Assembly: GCA_943737045.1 (NCBI GenBank)
Contig: CALSFV010000274.1
Coordinates: 124,001-188,000, forward strand
Length of the DNA: 64,000 nt
Source: Parapristionchus giblindavisi
Taxonomy: Eukaryota; Nematoda; Chromadorea; Rhabditida; Diplogasteridae
Reading direction: 5' to 3'
This document shows, piece after piece, positions 1-21,883 of the stretch (positions are counted from its first letter, which is position 1; the number at the start of each line of letters is the position of its first letter). Made by a program: the position numbers and the translations under genes. Below the pieces are notes generated by a model. That model saw nothing but the letters and a program-made list of their open reading frames with translations. It was not told the DNA's origin and ran no database searches.

Positions 1-60
1 TGTTGTTATTGAAAGAAGCGATGGTAAGACAATAATTTCATGCAAGTTTAATATTATAAC

Positions 61-353
61 TCCGGTATTTTTTGCTCGCGGGGCACACCGTTGAGAGGCC
101 AAATCTCGCGGGGTACACCGCGAGGTGCACCACGGTGTGGAAGTGACGGCGTGCCTCGCGAGGTGGACATCAAATCTCGCGGGGCACACCGTCCCTCCTG
201 CCTCGCGAGGCACGCCGTCGTCCGCCTCGCGGGGCTCCCCGTCTAGAGGCTGCAGCTCGCGAGGTACCCCGTCTAAGTGTTCTACCCCGCGGTGTACCTC
301 GCGAGGTACACCACGGGATTGAACGGTGTGCCCCGCGAGTAAAAAATACCGGA
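61..353. mobile_element. GC-rich inverted-repeat element, copy 1
   Basis: The ends TCCGGTATTTTTTGCTCGCG and its near-complement form terminal inverted repeats of about 31 bp. The interior is made of many short CpG-rich modules such as CTCGCGGGGCACACCG and GCGAGGTACACC in both orientations, so the whole element can fold on itself. A second copy lies at 45728-46019 in the opposite orientation. I see no convincing target duplication. An open frame across it is an artefact of the repeat modules. Confidence 0.75.
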
Positions 354-384
354 GAACATTAGATTGATTTAACAAATATTTGAG

Positions 385-4765
<4,381 letters not shown>

Positions 4766-5714
4766 ATTGATAGTCGAGTTATCGATGTATCAGTAATGAG
4801 GAGTTTTGGTTTGGTAGACAAGATATTGATTACGGTATCTGTCTGTATCTTTATCTGTCTAACTCCTCATTAATGTATAACGAGTAGTAGAAGATTGTAT
4901 AGAGTCTGTTATCTTCTCCATTTATTATCATATATATGAATAAAGATGTGTACCATCGGTGATGGAATAGTTGTATGATCTATATCTGACTATCAAGGAT
5001 GGTTTCCTGAAAGCCATGGCCCTACAGTGGCTTACCTATCCCATGCTGAACAAGCATTTTATTCACGATTTCATGACTTGCAAGACGCCCTCTTGCTCTG
5101 CTCTGTGACCTATTTATTCATTAGGCGAAACATGAATATGTCTACTTTTGAGGAACTTTTAAAGTCGATAAGAGTCATGATATCTCGTCACAGTTATTCA
5201 TTGTTGATTGATTTCATTAATGTCTTCATTATTGTATCCTCATACTGGTTCGTACTCGTGGTCTTTTGTGGCTAATTGATTTTCTAATCTCAAAACTGGA
5301 AATCGATACAAACCGGTATGATTTGTTGTTGTGGCGTTCGTTTTCTGGACAAGTTAGAGGGTGGAAAGTTTTCAAAAACATATTTTGATGGATACCTCTA
5401 AATTGTCTACGTAGGTTGCAGAACCAAAGGTAAGCATTGAGATGTAGATGCCACATTGATTTGTATTGTTATCGCACTAATTATTGATTGTATTGATGGA
5501 TACTATTGTAGGGGCACAGCCACAAAGCGTTGATCGTTGCTGGTGGCTGGTGTTACGAGTGGTGTAGCTAGTTGCCTACTAGTAGGGTTCACTAACGTAC
5601 TCATATTCTACTATCTGGGTCATACCGTGTGCATACCTATTATACGGTCATCCCCATATTTGAACGCCCCACATATACTGGTATACACAAACACTACAAG
5701 TATTGATTCGAATG
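4766..5714. other. Spacer between NDUFS7 and PIAS genes
   Basis: This contains the 3' UTR of NDUFS7 and presumably the PIAS promoter. A short hairpin (TAATGAGGAGTT / AACTCCTCATTA) spans 4794-4870. Open frames here show no recognisable protein and are not called. Confidence 0.6.
4939..4944 (+). terminator. Polyadenylation signal AATAAA for NDUFS7
   Basis: A canonical AATAAA lies 174 nt after the NDUFS7 stop codon in a TA-rich context. It is the first such signal downstream. Confidence 0.6.
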
Positions 5715-8700
5715 ATGGCTAATAACGGCTTATTGCAGTGTGAGGTAAGTACTTTATCTATATGAAGGGATATTGTAGCGAACGGTGATGGTAGTTTTGC
5801 GTCTGCTAGAAGATGGCTTCATCCGGGAATTAATATTATCATCGATGTCGATGTAGGGTTATCGAGGGAATTTGAGTGATAAAAACCGGATCTTGCCTGG
5901 CTTCAACCATTCGATGTCGTATAATGGAGAATTTCAACTGGAAATTGTTAAGAAATTAGTGCAATTATTTGGGGTCTTACGCAGACAGCACGATATGGTG
6001 ATTCGGTAAACAATTATTTGTTTCAGCAACACTTGAATCACTTTAAAGTAAACGAACTGCAGAATTTCCTCACGCACTTTCGAGAACAAAAGGTGTGTTC
6101 TTCGTATTTATAATATCCTATTTATCTCTGGATTGGATTACTGTAGAGGAATTATCAGGTAGGAAAGAAGTCGGAACTCCTGCAGCGGTGCATACACGTT
6201 CTGCGTCAACCGAGAACACAAGAGGCTGCGATTCTCAAGGTGATTTACTGCTAACAACCTTCTAATCGTTTCTTATCTGATCAGAAAAATAAAGTAACAA
6301 GATAATGAATGGTATTATGTGGATGTTGCACGACGTAATGTAATTTGCATAGGATCAAAATACGTTATATTTAAGTGATACCATCGCATGTATGTAAATT
6401 GGATGTGTGCAAATTGACTATAACAAGTAGGATGTAAATCATGAGTAAAAACAGGTTGCACGGAATTACGTAACGATGTATTTCGTAATATGTGCTTTGC
6501 GAATAAACTGCTGTTTCGTCAACCTTACGCGCTGTTTCATTTGCAATAGTGGAGCACGCCGTCTTACCTTCACGTGTGGTGGGCACGTAAGATATCAAAC
6601 TTCTGAATAACTACAATCGTTCCAATGAATCGGAGTATATTCCTTTGCATGTATGTCAAAATTCCATTCGGAATTCCCACACTGCAAAATGGACGTGTCC
6701 GTGACCCGCGACAGGAAGACGTCGTGCTCCAGTCTCGCAAATGCAACATATATAATATTTAATTGCAGGTTCGTGAGATAGCAGGAAGATCAACTAATAC
6801 AAGAGTGGCACCATATCCAACACCAGTACAACATAGCAATGGATACAATAGTTCCATGTAATAATTGTTTTTATTTATCCATTTACTAATAACAATTTCC
6901 CTCCCATTCAGGTCCAATTCATATCGCCCGAATGTGAATAGTGGCTACAGCGGGTATTCGGGAATGGCGGGAATGAATATTGGTAAATAATTTATTTGAA
7001 AATGTTTTTTTGCACTTTGATCCCAAGTTTTGTCCCACACTAATAGTCAGGAGATTTTTTCACATTCATTGTTCTATTTCACTTATATTATTATTTCAAT
7101 CGTCAATTCTTTGAATAGGTCTCTGCTATTTTTATATATTTTATGGACTCTTTCTGCTCAAATAAAAAAATATTTGGAAAATTCCTTGTCGCGTCTTCCC
7201 CTACTTTTGTACCTTCTTTTCTACTTGTTTTTTTACCTTTGTTATATGAAAGTATATGAAAGTTTTTTTATATTAATTATTTTATTAATATATTTTACTT
7301 AATTGATAATTGTTTTAGGTGGTCTCGGTGGAAGTATGATGAGCAGCTCACCTATTGTGAGTTCATTTTTACTTTTTTATCTGCTATTTATTTTGTAAAT
7401 TTTAAAATCAAAAAATAATTTAAGACGATGCATCCTCGACCTGCTCGCAATCTCATTCCCATCAATCTACCTTTCTATGATCCAATCATGACACTTCTTG
7501 AACCACAAGAAATTCCTGCTAGTAGATCTATGCAGAAGGAGAATTCACAGGTGCAGTTCAATCTAAATTTAAAACCATTGGCGAAAGGGTGCGAATCAGC
7601 CATTACTTTTAGTCATAATATAATTTATGCGTATCTCACTTCCTTCTTGATAGTATTTTTTTATTACAATTAGTTTTGATCTTTATTATTTTATTTCTTT
7701 AGAAAAATTGAATTAGTTCGCCTGGTTTTAAAAAAAAATTTTTTCTCATTTTCAAATTTAATTAAATATTCGTATTCAGATGAACATCACATTCTTCATC
7801 AGTCCAGAGCACGCGGCACAATTGGCGGCTGGTAAAAATGACGCCAACAATATCTTCCCACGAACAGAAGTGCAATTGAGGTATACTGTTGCTATTAGAT
7901 TACGGAAATAATACTTATCGATTGATCCTTGTAGGTTCTTCAATACATCTGGTGATATCAGTGGTATCGAACAGCCTGATGAATTCCCTCTCAATTGTGC
8001 AGTAAAAGTTGACGATCAACCAGTCGCATTGCCGGTAATTACTTATTTTATTTTATTTTAAATGTATTAATATATTAAATTATTAAAATTATTTATGTAG
8101 CCAGTGATAGCGACGAACAAGCCGAACGTGGAACCAAAACGACCATCTCGACCAGTTAATCTATCTGCTCATTGTTGTCATCGAGATCCGAAACAATATA
8201 GAATGAGAATAGAATGGACGGCTGATAAGAGATCCTGGGCTGTCGGCATATATCTGGTAGGCTTACCGTTCTTTTTAATTAAAAAAAACATACGTGGACA
8301 CCACTGCCGCTAGCGGCAATACACCCCCGATTTTGGCGTCCGACCCCCCCCCCCCCGATTTTCCAAAAAAAATCATTCAAAATGACGTATAAATGCTTTT
8401 TTTGTTGCTTCCGACCCCCCGATTTTCATTTCCAGCGGCAATGCCCGCCCACGTATGTTTTAAAATATCAGAAAAAGATTTTATTTTATTTATTTATTTA
8501 TTCCATCAAATATATTTTCATAAGGAAAGGGAAGGTTATTTCTGTTGACATTATGAACTTGACGGAAATGCAAAGTGAGATTGGATTCAAAATAATATAA
8601 AATTTATGGACATTTTAAAGAGAGCTTGGGGATTTTTGGTTGAAAAAAAGAGTTTTCAAAATTTTTCCCTGCATCCTCTAATAATTTTTAACGTAATTTT

Positions 8701-11700
8701 AATTTATGTATATTGAGGTATCTCGGGTGAATGCGAGTATATTGAGAGATAGAGCAGAGAAGAATAAGGGATTCACACAAGATTATGAGAAGACTGCGGC
8801 TGATGTTAGACGAAGGTACGGTATACTGTATTATCATTGATGGATTACGGTAGATGGAGGATATCGATCGATTGATTGATTGATTGATTTAGACTGAATG
8901 GAGACGATGATGATGTCGCCATGGAGTCACTCAAGATATCCCTACTTTGTCCGGTATGTTTTCTGAAATGCAAAATTATTTTTAAATAAATAAAATTTCG
9001 CCAATATGAATGCGTAAGTGGTAGTCTTACATTTAAAAAATATTGTTGATTCACATGGAGATACTTGAATGAGTGAGTCATGATGTTGGAATTTCAATTT
9101 TAAATTTACGATTTAAAAGTTTCGAGATGATCAACTGAGCTATGGCTATGGTCACGTAATGAGAGAGAGAGTTCTTTCACACATACGTGGGCACCACTGC
9201 CGCTAGCGGCAATACACCCCCGATTTTTGGCACCCGACCCCCCCCCCCCCCCCGATTTTTCCGAAAAAAATCACTCAAAATGACGTATAAATGCTCCATT
9301 TTTGCTTCCGACCCCCCGACTTTTGCGTCGGACCCCCGATTTTCATTTCCAGCGGCTATGCCCGCCCACGTATGCTTTTACATGTGTATTATCGAGAAAA
9401 TTGTTACCCTATCTATGAATGGAACGTGAATGAAATGCACTGTTATCTCGTAATCAGTTCGGGTGTTTTCGCGACATTATATGTGATAGTGCGAGAGAAA
9501 GATGATCTTTCTGTATGAGAGTGTGATTAATGACACGATATGGAAGTACCATTCGCCCATTGCCTATCTTCATATATATGAAAGTGTTTGTACCCGTTCT
9601 ATCATTCATTTCCGTTCACATGTTCCCTCATGTCAGTAAGAGTAGATGGAAATGACCAACTACTCTTGTCTATCAATCAAACCATGAAGAGAAGAAGAGG
9701 GAAACTCAATGTATCACTCTCCCCCTAGTTCACTCCTATTATAGTAACACTCGGTCAAATATAGTAGAGGAGTTGCTAAATTGGGCACATATGAGAGATA
9801 GAGACTGTAGAAGAAACGGTAGAGAAGTGGGAGAGATGAGAGAGGGAAGGGCGGTGAAGAGACGATTTAGTGGGATAGAGAGTGAGAGAGGCAGTTGATG
9901 GGAGATAATAAAGATGAAGAAAGGAAGAAGAATGAGAATAGAGAAGGTTGGTGTAGTAGATGATGGTGGATAGATTGAGTACCATATACAATACTAGTCA
10001 TTGTTACCATTTGGATGTGATTACGGTAGATATGATTAGAACATAAACACACAAGTGTATATAGGATCAAAGATTGATTCATTTGTCGTGTAATGAATGT
10101 TCGAACAACAAATATGCGTCATTATGTTGAACATTCACTAAAATATTGTTAAACTAAAGATTCAACAAATTTGTATTATTTCATAAATTTAGTTGGGTAA
10201 AACACGAATGTCTCTGCCTGCTCGATCACGGGAATGCACGCATCTGCAATGTTTCGATCTGGATATGTACCTACAGGTGAGTAGTGGGTTACTGTACAAT
10301 GGAATACCCTATCGATAACTGATTTTATTATTACGTATTTTTAGATGAACGAGAAGCGACCCACATGGAAGTGTTGTGTGTGCAGTGGTAATGCACCCTA
10401 CAACAGGCTTGTTATTGATAAGTGAGTTTATTCTGATCAATCGATGATTACGAAGGATTTTGGTCCCTTACAAATATATTTTGTCACTAATCGGTTTCCG
10501 CATTCGCTTAATGTAATTCACATTAATCGAATGCACCTGATCTATTGTACTTTTGTCTTTTCTCAAACACTCATCAATCGGTTTTTATCTACTTGTTCAA
10601 TATGGACAAGTTCCAATCATGTCATTGGTCCCTCACTTCCGTTGGTTCATTCATTCATTCATTTGATGTTCCAACTCTAACTCTTTGATCTGCTCTTGGT
10701 TCATTCCAGTCTCTCTCTCTATCTCCCTTTCTCCTTTGACTTTTCTGGTTCTAGTCTGACCCTATGTCTCTCTATCTAACTTTCAAGTGCACAATCCTCT
10801 CTGTCTCTCTATTTCAACCTCGTCTCTGACGTTCTCTCGTGCCCTGAGGGTGAGAGGGCATATTGACAAGAAGAGGATGATTGGTCGATGAGATGGAGAG
10901 AATAAGAATATGTGAAGAGCACGTATGAGAGATGGAGAGTTATTGATGATCAGAAGCCACAATCTTGGAGAGGCTGCTAATATATGTGTGTGGATAAATA
11001 TGTGGAATAATGGTTGTCATGACTGCAGTGTCACGACTCCATATCTCTAATCATGTTTGTCACATTGCCACACTTCAATATACTTGCACACATATTCATT
11101 TCTATCTCCGTCTCTTACTACTCTATACGGCCTCTCCATCTCTGATTCTCTATAACTCGGTGTATTTTAATCTTCCTCTGATACTTGGGATGGATGCAGA
11201 GACACGAGGTTGGGAGGAGGGGAAATGAGATGATGATTATGGAGTAGATGAAGATAGATATGAATATAGATGAAATTGAGGATGAGAAGCAATGATACCA
11301 TCCTAATAGGAAGGAAGGTGGGAGTAGATTCAATTGGAGGATATGATGATGGATTGATAATATCAAGAATTATTACTGAAAATGGCCAATCCTATTGAGT
11401 AGAGGTTCATTCTCTAGAAACTATGGCTGATACAGTCTTCCTCTGAGTAGTATTGAGTGCATTTGCATCATTTTTTAAATGCACTATTTGCTCTATTAAT
11501 TCCTGTATTCATTGAGTCTCAATGATGAAATGAGTGGATGTATTTAGAAGCGAGAATGGACATGACATCTATCAAGACATGATTGAGGAAGTGCAGGATC
11601 GAGTATATTGTAAATAGAGGCAATCTAATGGACTAGCAGGATGATTTGGCCCTCCATTCTACTTAGAATCGGTGAAATTAAGCACAATATGTTTCTATTA

Positions 11701-14700
11701 AATCTCAGTGTATCTGATATGAAATGGATAATATATCAATTGTTTCATGAAGAGTATTCATTAAAGTCACTTGAAAGTTGTCAATTAACTATTTTTCCCA
11801 TTGGTTTCTCCTTATATATGTGCGTGTTGGTCCCTCAGTGGGAGAAAAGGGGGGAGGTACGAGCTATTCTTGCCGCAGTAAGGGTTATTTTCGATTGACG
11901 TCGGCCTAAGTATAGAGAGATGCATGAGAAGAAGAGGACGGCATGACGACGAGAGTGAGGAGGGAGTAGAGAAGATGAAGAGGAAGATGAGGACGATAGA
12001 TGGAGTGAGAGGGGAAAGACGTGGGTTGTACATAGGGAAAGAAGGGGGAAGGCGAGAAGGACGTGTTGAGAAGAAGAGAATACGAAAGGAGTTAGAGAAC
12101 CCTCGATGGATAGAGAAGGGAATAGAAGATGGAGAAGGACAGATGAGGCATGATGACGATGATGATGATGTTGATGGAAGTTCATTCAACTATGAGATGA
12201 AGAGGAACAAACAATAAATAAGCCGTGACCATATTTGGATGGACAACCATGGACACTATTGTACTCTCTGTCTATCTGTCTATGGTTCAGACGGATGTTG
12301 ATGAAGTTATCTTGCAACAAAGTTGTATCTGGTCCTTTGTTGGATTGAGAATGACTCGACATATGATCATTATGTCGTGACTAGATTATGATGGAATGAA
12401 TGAATGAGGATGAAATGGAACGATCTCTCATCACTTGTTTCATGGTTAGTGTCTCATTGATTGAGTGAATACAGTGAATGAAGGTAGTCATATGTCTGTG
12501 TACACAGAGAAGGGGGAATCCTTCTTCTACTAGTCAGTGTGATTAGTATGTAGCAGGAAGTAGTCTCTCTCTCTCACCCTCTCGTGAGTGTTTGCTCATG
12601 ATTGGAAGATGATGAACGAGAGAGGTAAGGTGTCTTGAAGAGAATGGGATCATTGAATCGAGAGTACAGAGTAGACCGGTATTGATGGAGAGACAAGAAG
12701 AAGAGAGGTATAGACACATGATACTGTAGATGATATGGATGTATCTATCTCTCTCTCTCTCTCTCTCTCAGTGTGTATACGATATGAGAATGAGAGCGAA
12801 TGATGAGAAAATGACCCCATTGTGTGTAATGATCACGACGAACTTTGAACACTCAAATATCCGTGGCACTTTTCCTCTCGAAGTAAGATAATAAACACGC
12901 AAATGAAGTGTAGAATAATCACATTTATCATGTATCGTATAGACCTTCAGACACAATGATATTAGATAATCTCGATTAAATCATAGAATACTTTCAGATA
13001 TTTCATGAAGATTATTGCGGATGTGGGATCAAGTGTATCTGATGTTGAATTGCTCAAAGATGGATCATATAGAGTGATCAAGGAGGATGTAAGTTATCCC
13101 TAAAGTGTCTAGGAAGTGGAGACTGCTCTCCTCTTTGAGCTCATCGTGTAGTAGTAGGGTATATGTTGAATGAATGAATACTGTATACAGGTGTTTGATC
13201 TATCTGATGATGAAGATGGTGCTGATATCAAGCCATCTTCTGTTCATGGAGGAGGAAGTAGTCACAGAGGAGCCTCCTCTGTATCGAGTGGGTCGGGATG
13301 TGCGACTAGTATACCTGCACCGTCAACTAAGATGGCCGAGAAGAAGAAGGATGATATGGATATCATCACTTTGAGTGACGATGAAGATGTACGGTAATCT
13401 ATACGGTAGCCATGTCATAGTATATACATAGGTGATGATGATGAGTATTACAGTAGTCTTTACGGTGCAGTGCATCTGTATACGGAAGAGCAACTGAGAT
13501 ACAGATGCGCTTGTTATATAAGGGCTGTAGGGACTGTAAGGGTAATGAGTTGATTGATTTCCCTTGTGTATATCTTGTCTTATTTTGCTTTTCCCTATTC
13601 TTTGTTCATTGCGCTGCACATCATGCACAACAAGCATAGGTCGAAAAGTACGTTGCAAACTACGAAGCCTCTTCGCATTTTTGGTTTTTTTTTGTGAAAA
13701 CCTGACCGTATTTTACAAATCTGTAATTCGACCTATGACAACAAGTCCTCACCTTCCCTAACTCTCCCTATTAGGATGGAATGTGCGTAGGCACTTGTCA
13801 TCCTCTTCCATTCAGTTCTTCTACTGTTTCTCTATCTCTTTCTCACTCTTTTCTTTCCATTCTCACCACCACTGTATCTTGTCTTCTCTTTCCTTCTTAT
13901 CCTTTTAGACTCTTTCTCTCTATTCTTTCATTCTTCTTCTTCTTCTTCTTCTCCAACATCTCCTTTTCTTCCATTCTGAGAACCACGCAATGTTGAGATC
14001 TATAGACGTCTGCCTTCTTCTTCTTCTCCTCTATACATGCAAGAGACAGATAGATATACGTCACTGGGACGATTCCTTATATCTTCTTAGCTGTCTATCT
14101 TCATCCTCCATCTCATCTCCCTCTACGAGTCTCTCTCTCTATCATTTCTTCATTCCTTCGGATTATCAGAAAACTGGCTACTTATGCAATATGAAGATGT
14201 TATTAGATGTGGAAGATGATGGGAAATTGAAGGAGATGGAATAACGAAGGAAACGATGAGAGAAGAAGCCTCTTTAGTCATTCATTCATGTGAGAGATTG
14301 AAACCTCATCACATACACTATACACTATAACAACATATAATAACAATCTCATATAAGCAAAGATCAAAAATCATTCCGATTTTAGTTCCAAGATCAAGTG
14401 AATCTGCGAAGTGCCATCATGGCGTCCATGCCTACCTCAGCGCCCATGGATGCACCTCGTACTCCAGTCAAGGTACGGTAGGAGGAGGTGGATGTTGTAG
14501 TATCGATTTATTGATTGAAAAGTATATCCGTTGTAGCAGGCTACCACATCGCCTTCAAGTGATGATTCGATCATTGTTCTTGATGACACACCTCCACGAG
14601 TGTCTAAGCAATCGGCTGCGGTAAGTTGATTATTTGACCACCAGGTGATTTTGTGTTTCATTCAATGGTTATGTATTCAGATACCGTCGAGTATGGCAGG

Positions 14701-15950
14701 GACATCGGGAGCGCCTTCATCATCATCATCATCAATGCCTCGTCTGGTGGCATCATCAAATGGTACCTCATCATCATCATCAACTGGTCGACCATCTACA
14801 TTGGCTGAAGCACTCAATCAGGTATCATGAATGAATCATGTCGATACTAACCAATCAATAATCAATGTACTAATGAATGCACTTACTCATATCGTCTACA
14901 CTCTTCTCCATCGAGCTTCTTGTCCATCTTCCTTCTCGCATTATCTCTCTCACTCTAGCACATTTCATGATGCGTCGACTGCAGTGATCTATCTAATCTA
15001 ACCTTATTTCCTTTCTTTATTCCTCCCTATATCGCTTCATTATTTATCTGGGTTGCTTCCTCAATTCTACCTTCTTATTCTCTCCCTCACTCTGCTTATT
15101 CATGCTTACTCTTCATTCAATCTCCATTGATCTTTGATCTCTCGAACCCCACATCTCTCATGAAGTGACTATCCTTTCATTCCAGAGTATGGGCAACAGT
15201 GCTCGATTGATAACCTCCTCATCTATGATGATGACAGCATCCTCATCTCCCTCCTCTACAACCTCATCCCTCATGGGTGGTAGTGGTGGCGCGGGGACGC
15301 CCATGTCCGCCACACCCATGGGTGCTGCCAATCCTTCAACTAGCCAGTTCCAATGGGTAAGCGGTCACCCCCATGTGCCTTCTCGTCTACCTGCCCCTCC
15401 TCACTACCCCAACTATATACACCCACATCGAGTCGAACATCTAACATGAATGTACCTTGTCATATACAACATCTTCCATTTGTCTACCATGCATGCTAGA
15501 TCCTTCCTCCATCTTTGTCATTGGTTGGATTCTCTACTATCTATCCTATTTAAATGATTCATTTATTGATAATGTTATAGAATGGTCATCAAGCTCCTCA
15601 ATCGGCTCCTCCCATCCCTACAATGAATGGATGGAATGCACCCAATCGATATCAGCAACAGCCATTCACGGGCAATGCTGCCAATGACTATGCGTCAGTG
15701 CAATTATTGATTCATTTATTCATTCAATCATCTTTGCAGTGGTTTCTTCGGTAACATGCAGCAACATTACCAATACAATCATCTCATTCAACAGCAGTAT
15801 ATACAAGTAATATCATTATTATTATTATCATTATTCCAGTTTTTAATGTAGCTAATGTGAATATTGTAATTGTAGCACCAGCAACAACAAGCACAGCAAG
15901 CAGCGTACCGTCAACAACAGATTGGTCGACGACCAGAAGATCCATGCTAA
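5715..15950 (+). CDS. gei-17: PIAS-family SUMO E3 ligase (GEI-17-like)
   Basis: This is a nuclear E3 that transfers SUMO from Ubc9 to transcription and chromatin factors. The 23 inferred exons are 5715-5744, 6027-6092, 6159-6239, 6769-6857, 6912-6982, 7319-7356, 7425-7550, 7780-7880, 7935-8034, 8101-8256, 8718-8815, 8893-8953, 10193-10276, 10345-10421, 12998-13088, 13191-13388, 14386-14472, 14537-14620, 14681-14821, 15186-15356, 15581-15693, 15740-15806 and 15876-15950. All phases fit and give 734 residues. Order: SAP helix pair (HFKVNELQNFLTHF), PINIT region (INLPFYDPIMTLLEP), then the SP-RING LLCPLGKTRMSLPARSRECT, HLQCFDLDMYLQMNEKRPTW, KCCVCSGNAPYNRLVID. Acidic SUMO-interacting motifs follow (VFDLSDDED, DIITLSDDED, SIIVLDDTP), then Ser-rich and Gln-rich tails. 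The start was chosen because ATG GCT AAT feeds in phase into the SAP exon; it is the least certain part. Introns carry several MITEs. Confidence 0.93.
8289..8457 (+). mobile_element. CATACGTGGGC-type MITE, copy 2
   Basis: The ends CATACGTGG and CCCACGTATG and the interior CTAGCGGCAATACACCCCCG match the copy at 810-973. It lies in a PIAS intron just after the PINIT exon. The 8-bp flanks (AAAAAAAA and TTTTAAAA) agree only partly, so the target duplication has decayed or is hidden in the A-run. Confidence 0.85.
9182..9374 (+). mobile_element. CATACGTGGGC-type MITE, copy 3
   Basis: It has the same ends and interior as the copy at 810-973, with an expanded C-run and an extra CCCGACTTTTGCGTCGGA segment. 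The flanks CTTTCACA (9174-9181) and CTTTTACA (9375-9382) are an 8-bp duplication with one mismatch. It is located in the intron that interrupts the SP-RING coding region. Confidence 0.88.
10422..12997 (+). other. Large PIAS intron of simple, purine-rich DNA
   Basis: This 2.6-kb intron follows the last zinc-ligand exon. It contains CT-rich and GA-rich stretches (10700-10960, 11920-12200), a CT microsatellite near 12741-12770, and a 45-bp segment at 11396-11440 related to one at 51496-51542. Long open frames on both strands at 11812-12217 are low-complexity artefacts. Confidence 0.6.
13635..13737 (+). mobile_element. CATAGGTCGAA-type MITE, short copy
   Basis: This 103-bp element starts CATAGGTCGAAAAGTACG and ends TAATTCGACCTATG. 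A perfect 8-bp duplication, ACAACAAG, flanks it at 13627-13634 and 13738-13745. The interior has the CCTGACCGTATTTT word typical of the family. It is located in a PIAS intron. Confidence 0.92.
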
Positions 15951-17891
15951 GAAAGAGATGAATGGATATCCTCCCCCAGTTGTGACTATTGAGGATATCG
16001 TTCAGTTGTTTTAGTCTTTATTATTCATATCTATTTTATTGTATGCTGTAAGGATATGTCATGTTGTCTGTTTCTCCGCGTTGAGTTCGAGTCTCCTTCA
16101 CTCATTCATCCATCCATTAATATACACTTGCTGCACATATAGTTCACGTTGCGATTATGTCCCATCCATCCATCCATCCATCCATACATACATATTGGGT
16201 GGTAGTACTGATTTCCTTTGTCCATCTACTCATTTTCTATATCAATACGTGCGTATTCTTACGTACATTCGTACATGTTGTGTATCAACCCAGTATCCAC
16301 TTTCTCATTCTCTCTCTCATCTATAGTTTCTCCTTTTGTTCTATCATCTATCTACTCGTCTCTATCCTAGATAGATGAGCATTCCTTGTTGTCGATGTGT
16401 ATGTGTAATTAGGGTATAATATGTCTATCTATCTCTTTCTTACTCCTTCTCACTCTATCGTATCGTCGTACTAGAAGTAGAAGTAGTCATTATCGATCTA
16501 TATCATCTACTTTATGAACCTCTTTGCTCCCTCATATAGTATACCCGATGAATGAACGTTTACACTTGTATCCTCCCTATCTAATTCAACCCCCCTCCCC
16601 GCCCCTTATTTGAGTCTATCTCTATCCTATTCCATATAGCACACATCAATCTCTATCAAATGATATGTTCGATCTTATTTTATTCCTAATTTGTTTGTCT
16701 GTCTATGTAGGACTGACTTTCTGTCACACACGTATAGCTAACCGTGCGAATTCCTTGTTCTTGATATAGAATAGGAAACTTGTTGCATTATTCAACTTTT
16801 GAAGTGTTTCTCCCACCTATAATGAATATATATTATGGTATCCCTAATGTATTATGTTTTTTTCTTTATTTCCTTCTCTTTCCACATTCTTTCTTCTTTC
16901 ATTGTTAACTCGTACACACCAATCAAACTTGTGGTAGTAGCTCCTGTGTATCAATCAATATACATTGTATTTGATACCGTATCCATGAGTGCAATCATTT
17001 TCTACTCAAAACCCAATCAATTTCCTCGATGTAGGAGACTTTTTTCGATCAATCTGATATCAATATATATATGGGATAAGATCCAATGTAGTCTGTCTTG
17101 TGTTCATTTGTTCTTCCTCCTCCCTTCCGCTTTATCCTATCCACTCATCGATCCCATATAAATACTGTACCGAGTAAGGTATACAGAGATACGAATACGA
17201 ACACACTCAATATATCATATAACATGTATGTTTATTAGGGATGTCTGTAGATATAACGAATGTATGAGTTACACTATTATATATATAATATATATATATA
17301 TATGCTCAAAGGGGGCGGAGTCTAATAACAAATATCATAGATGATGATCAAAAGACACACACACACTGATGAGACAGAAAAGTGTGTGTCACTCTGTTCC
17401 CTGGACAAGAAAGAATTAAGATAGATGTGAAGATAATCTTAGACATTAGAATACATGAAATAGGCTCATAAGACTACTGCATCTATGCACAAATGAGAAT
17501 GAATGATGGCTAATCGAATCGGATGACAAAAAAAAAACAAGGAAAAAGTGGGAAAACATATGAACGGGGAGAATAAACCACTGGGATGGGCGAGACGAGC
17601 ACTGATTATGTACGAGTCTGTAGTACTGTACACGGGTAGATCAAGGTGAAGAGATAGATAGAGACTAAACTATGATAGGAGTGATAGGAATATACCGTAA
17701 TCTAGACGGAGAATGAAGATAACGGTATGCATGAAGGGAAAAGGGGTGCTGCTTAGAGAGGTTAATTAGATGGTGTAATGGAATGTTGGAAATGAATGAA
17801 CGAAGGACGGAAACACAAGTGGACAGAAACTAATAATGCATATTAACGAATCTATGGAGATAAAGAACGACGAGAAGTGGGGATTGATTGA
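15951..17891. other. Convergent spacer between PIAS and MEF2
   Basis: This should hold the 3' UTRs of both genes. The sequence is AT- and pyrimidine-rich with CATC and TA microsatellites (16155-16190, 17280-17302). A TTTATT at 17231-17236 reads AATAAA on the minus strand and could terminate MEF2. I see no further gene. Confidence 0.5.

Positions 17892-21883
<3,992 letters not shown>

Noticed and set aside
125..322. Cys/Ser/Arg-rich open frame, with relatives at 45611-46169
   Set aside because: The frame is produced by GC-rich repeat modules of the inverted-repeat element and is not a gene.
5027..5275. 82-residue hydrophobic frame between NDUFS7 and PIAS
   Set aside because: No recognisable family, AT-driven composition and no splice context; treated as 3' flank of NDUFS7.
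11812..12217. Overlapping 97 to 125-residue frames on both strands
   Set aside because: Low-complexity GA-rich intron sequence of PIAS; His/Ser/Arg-only composition and no homology.
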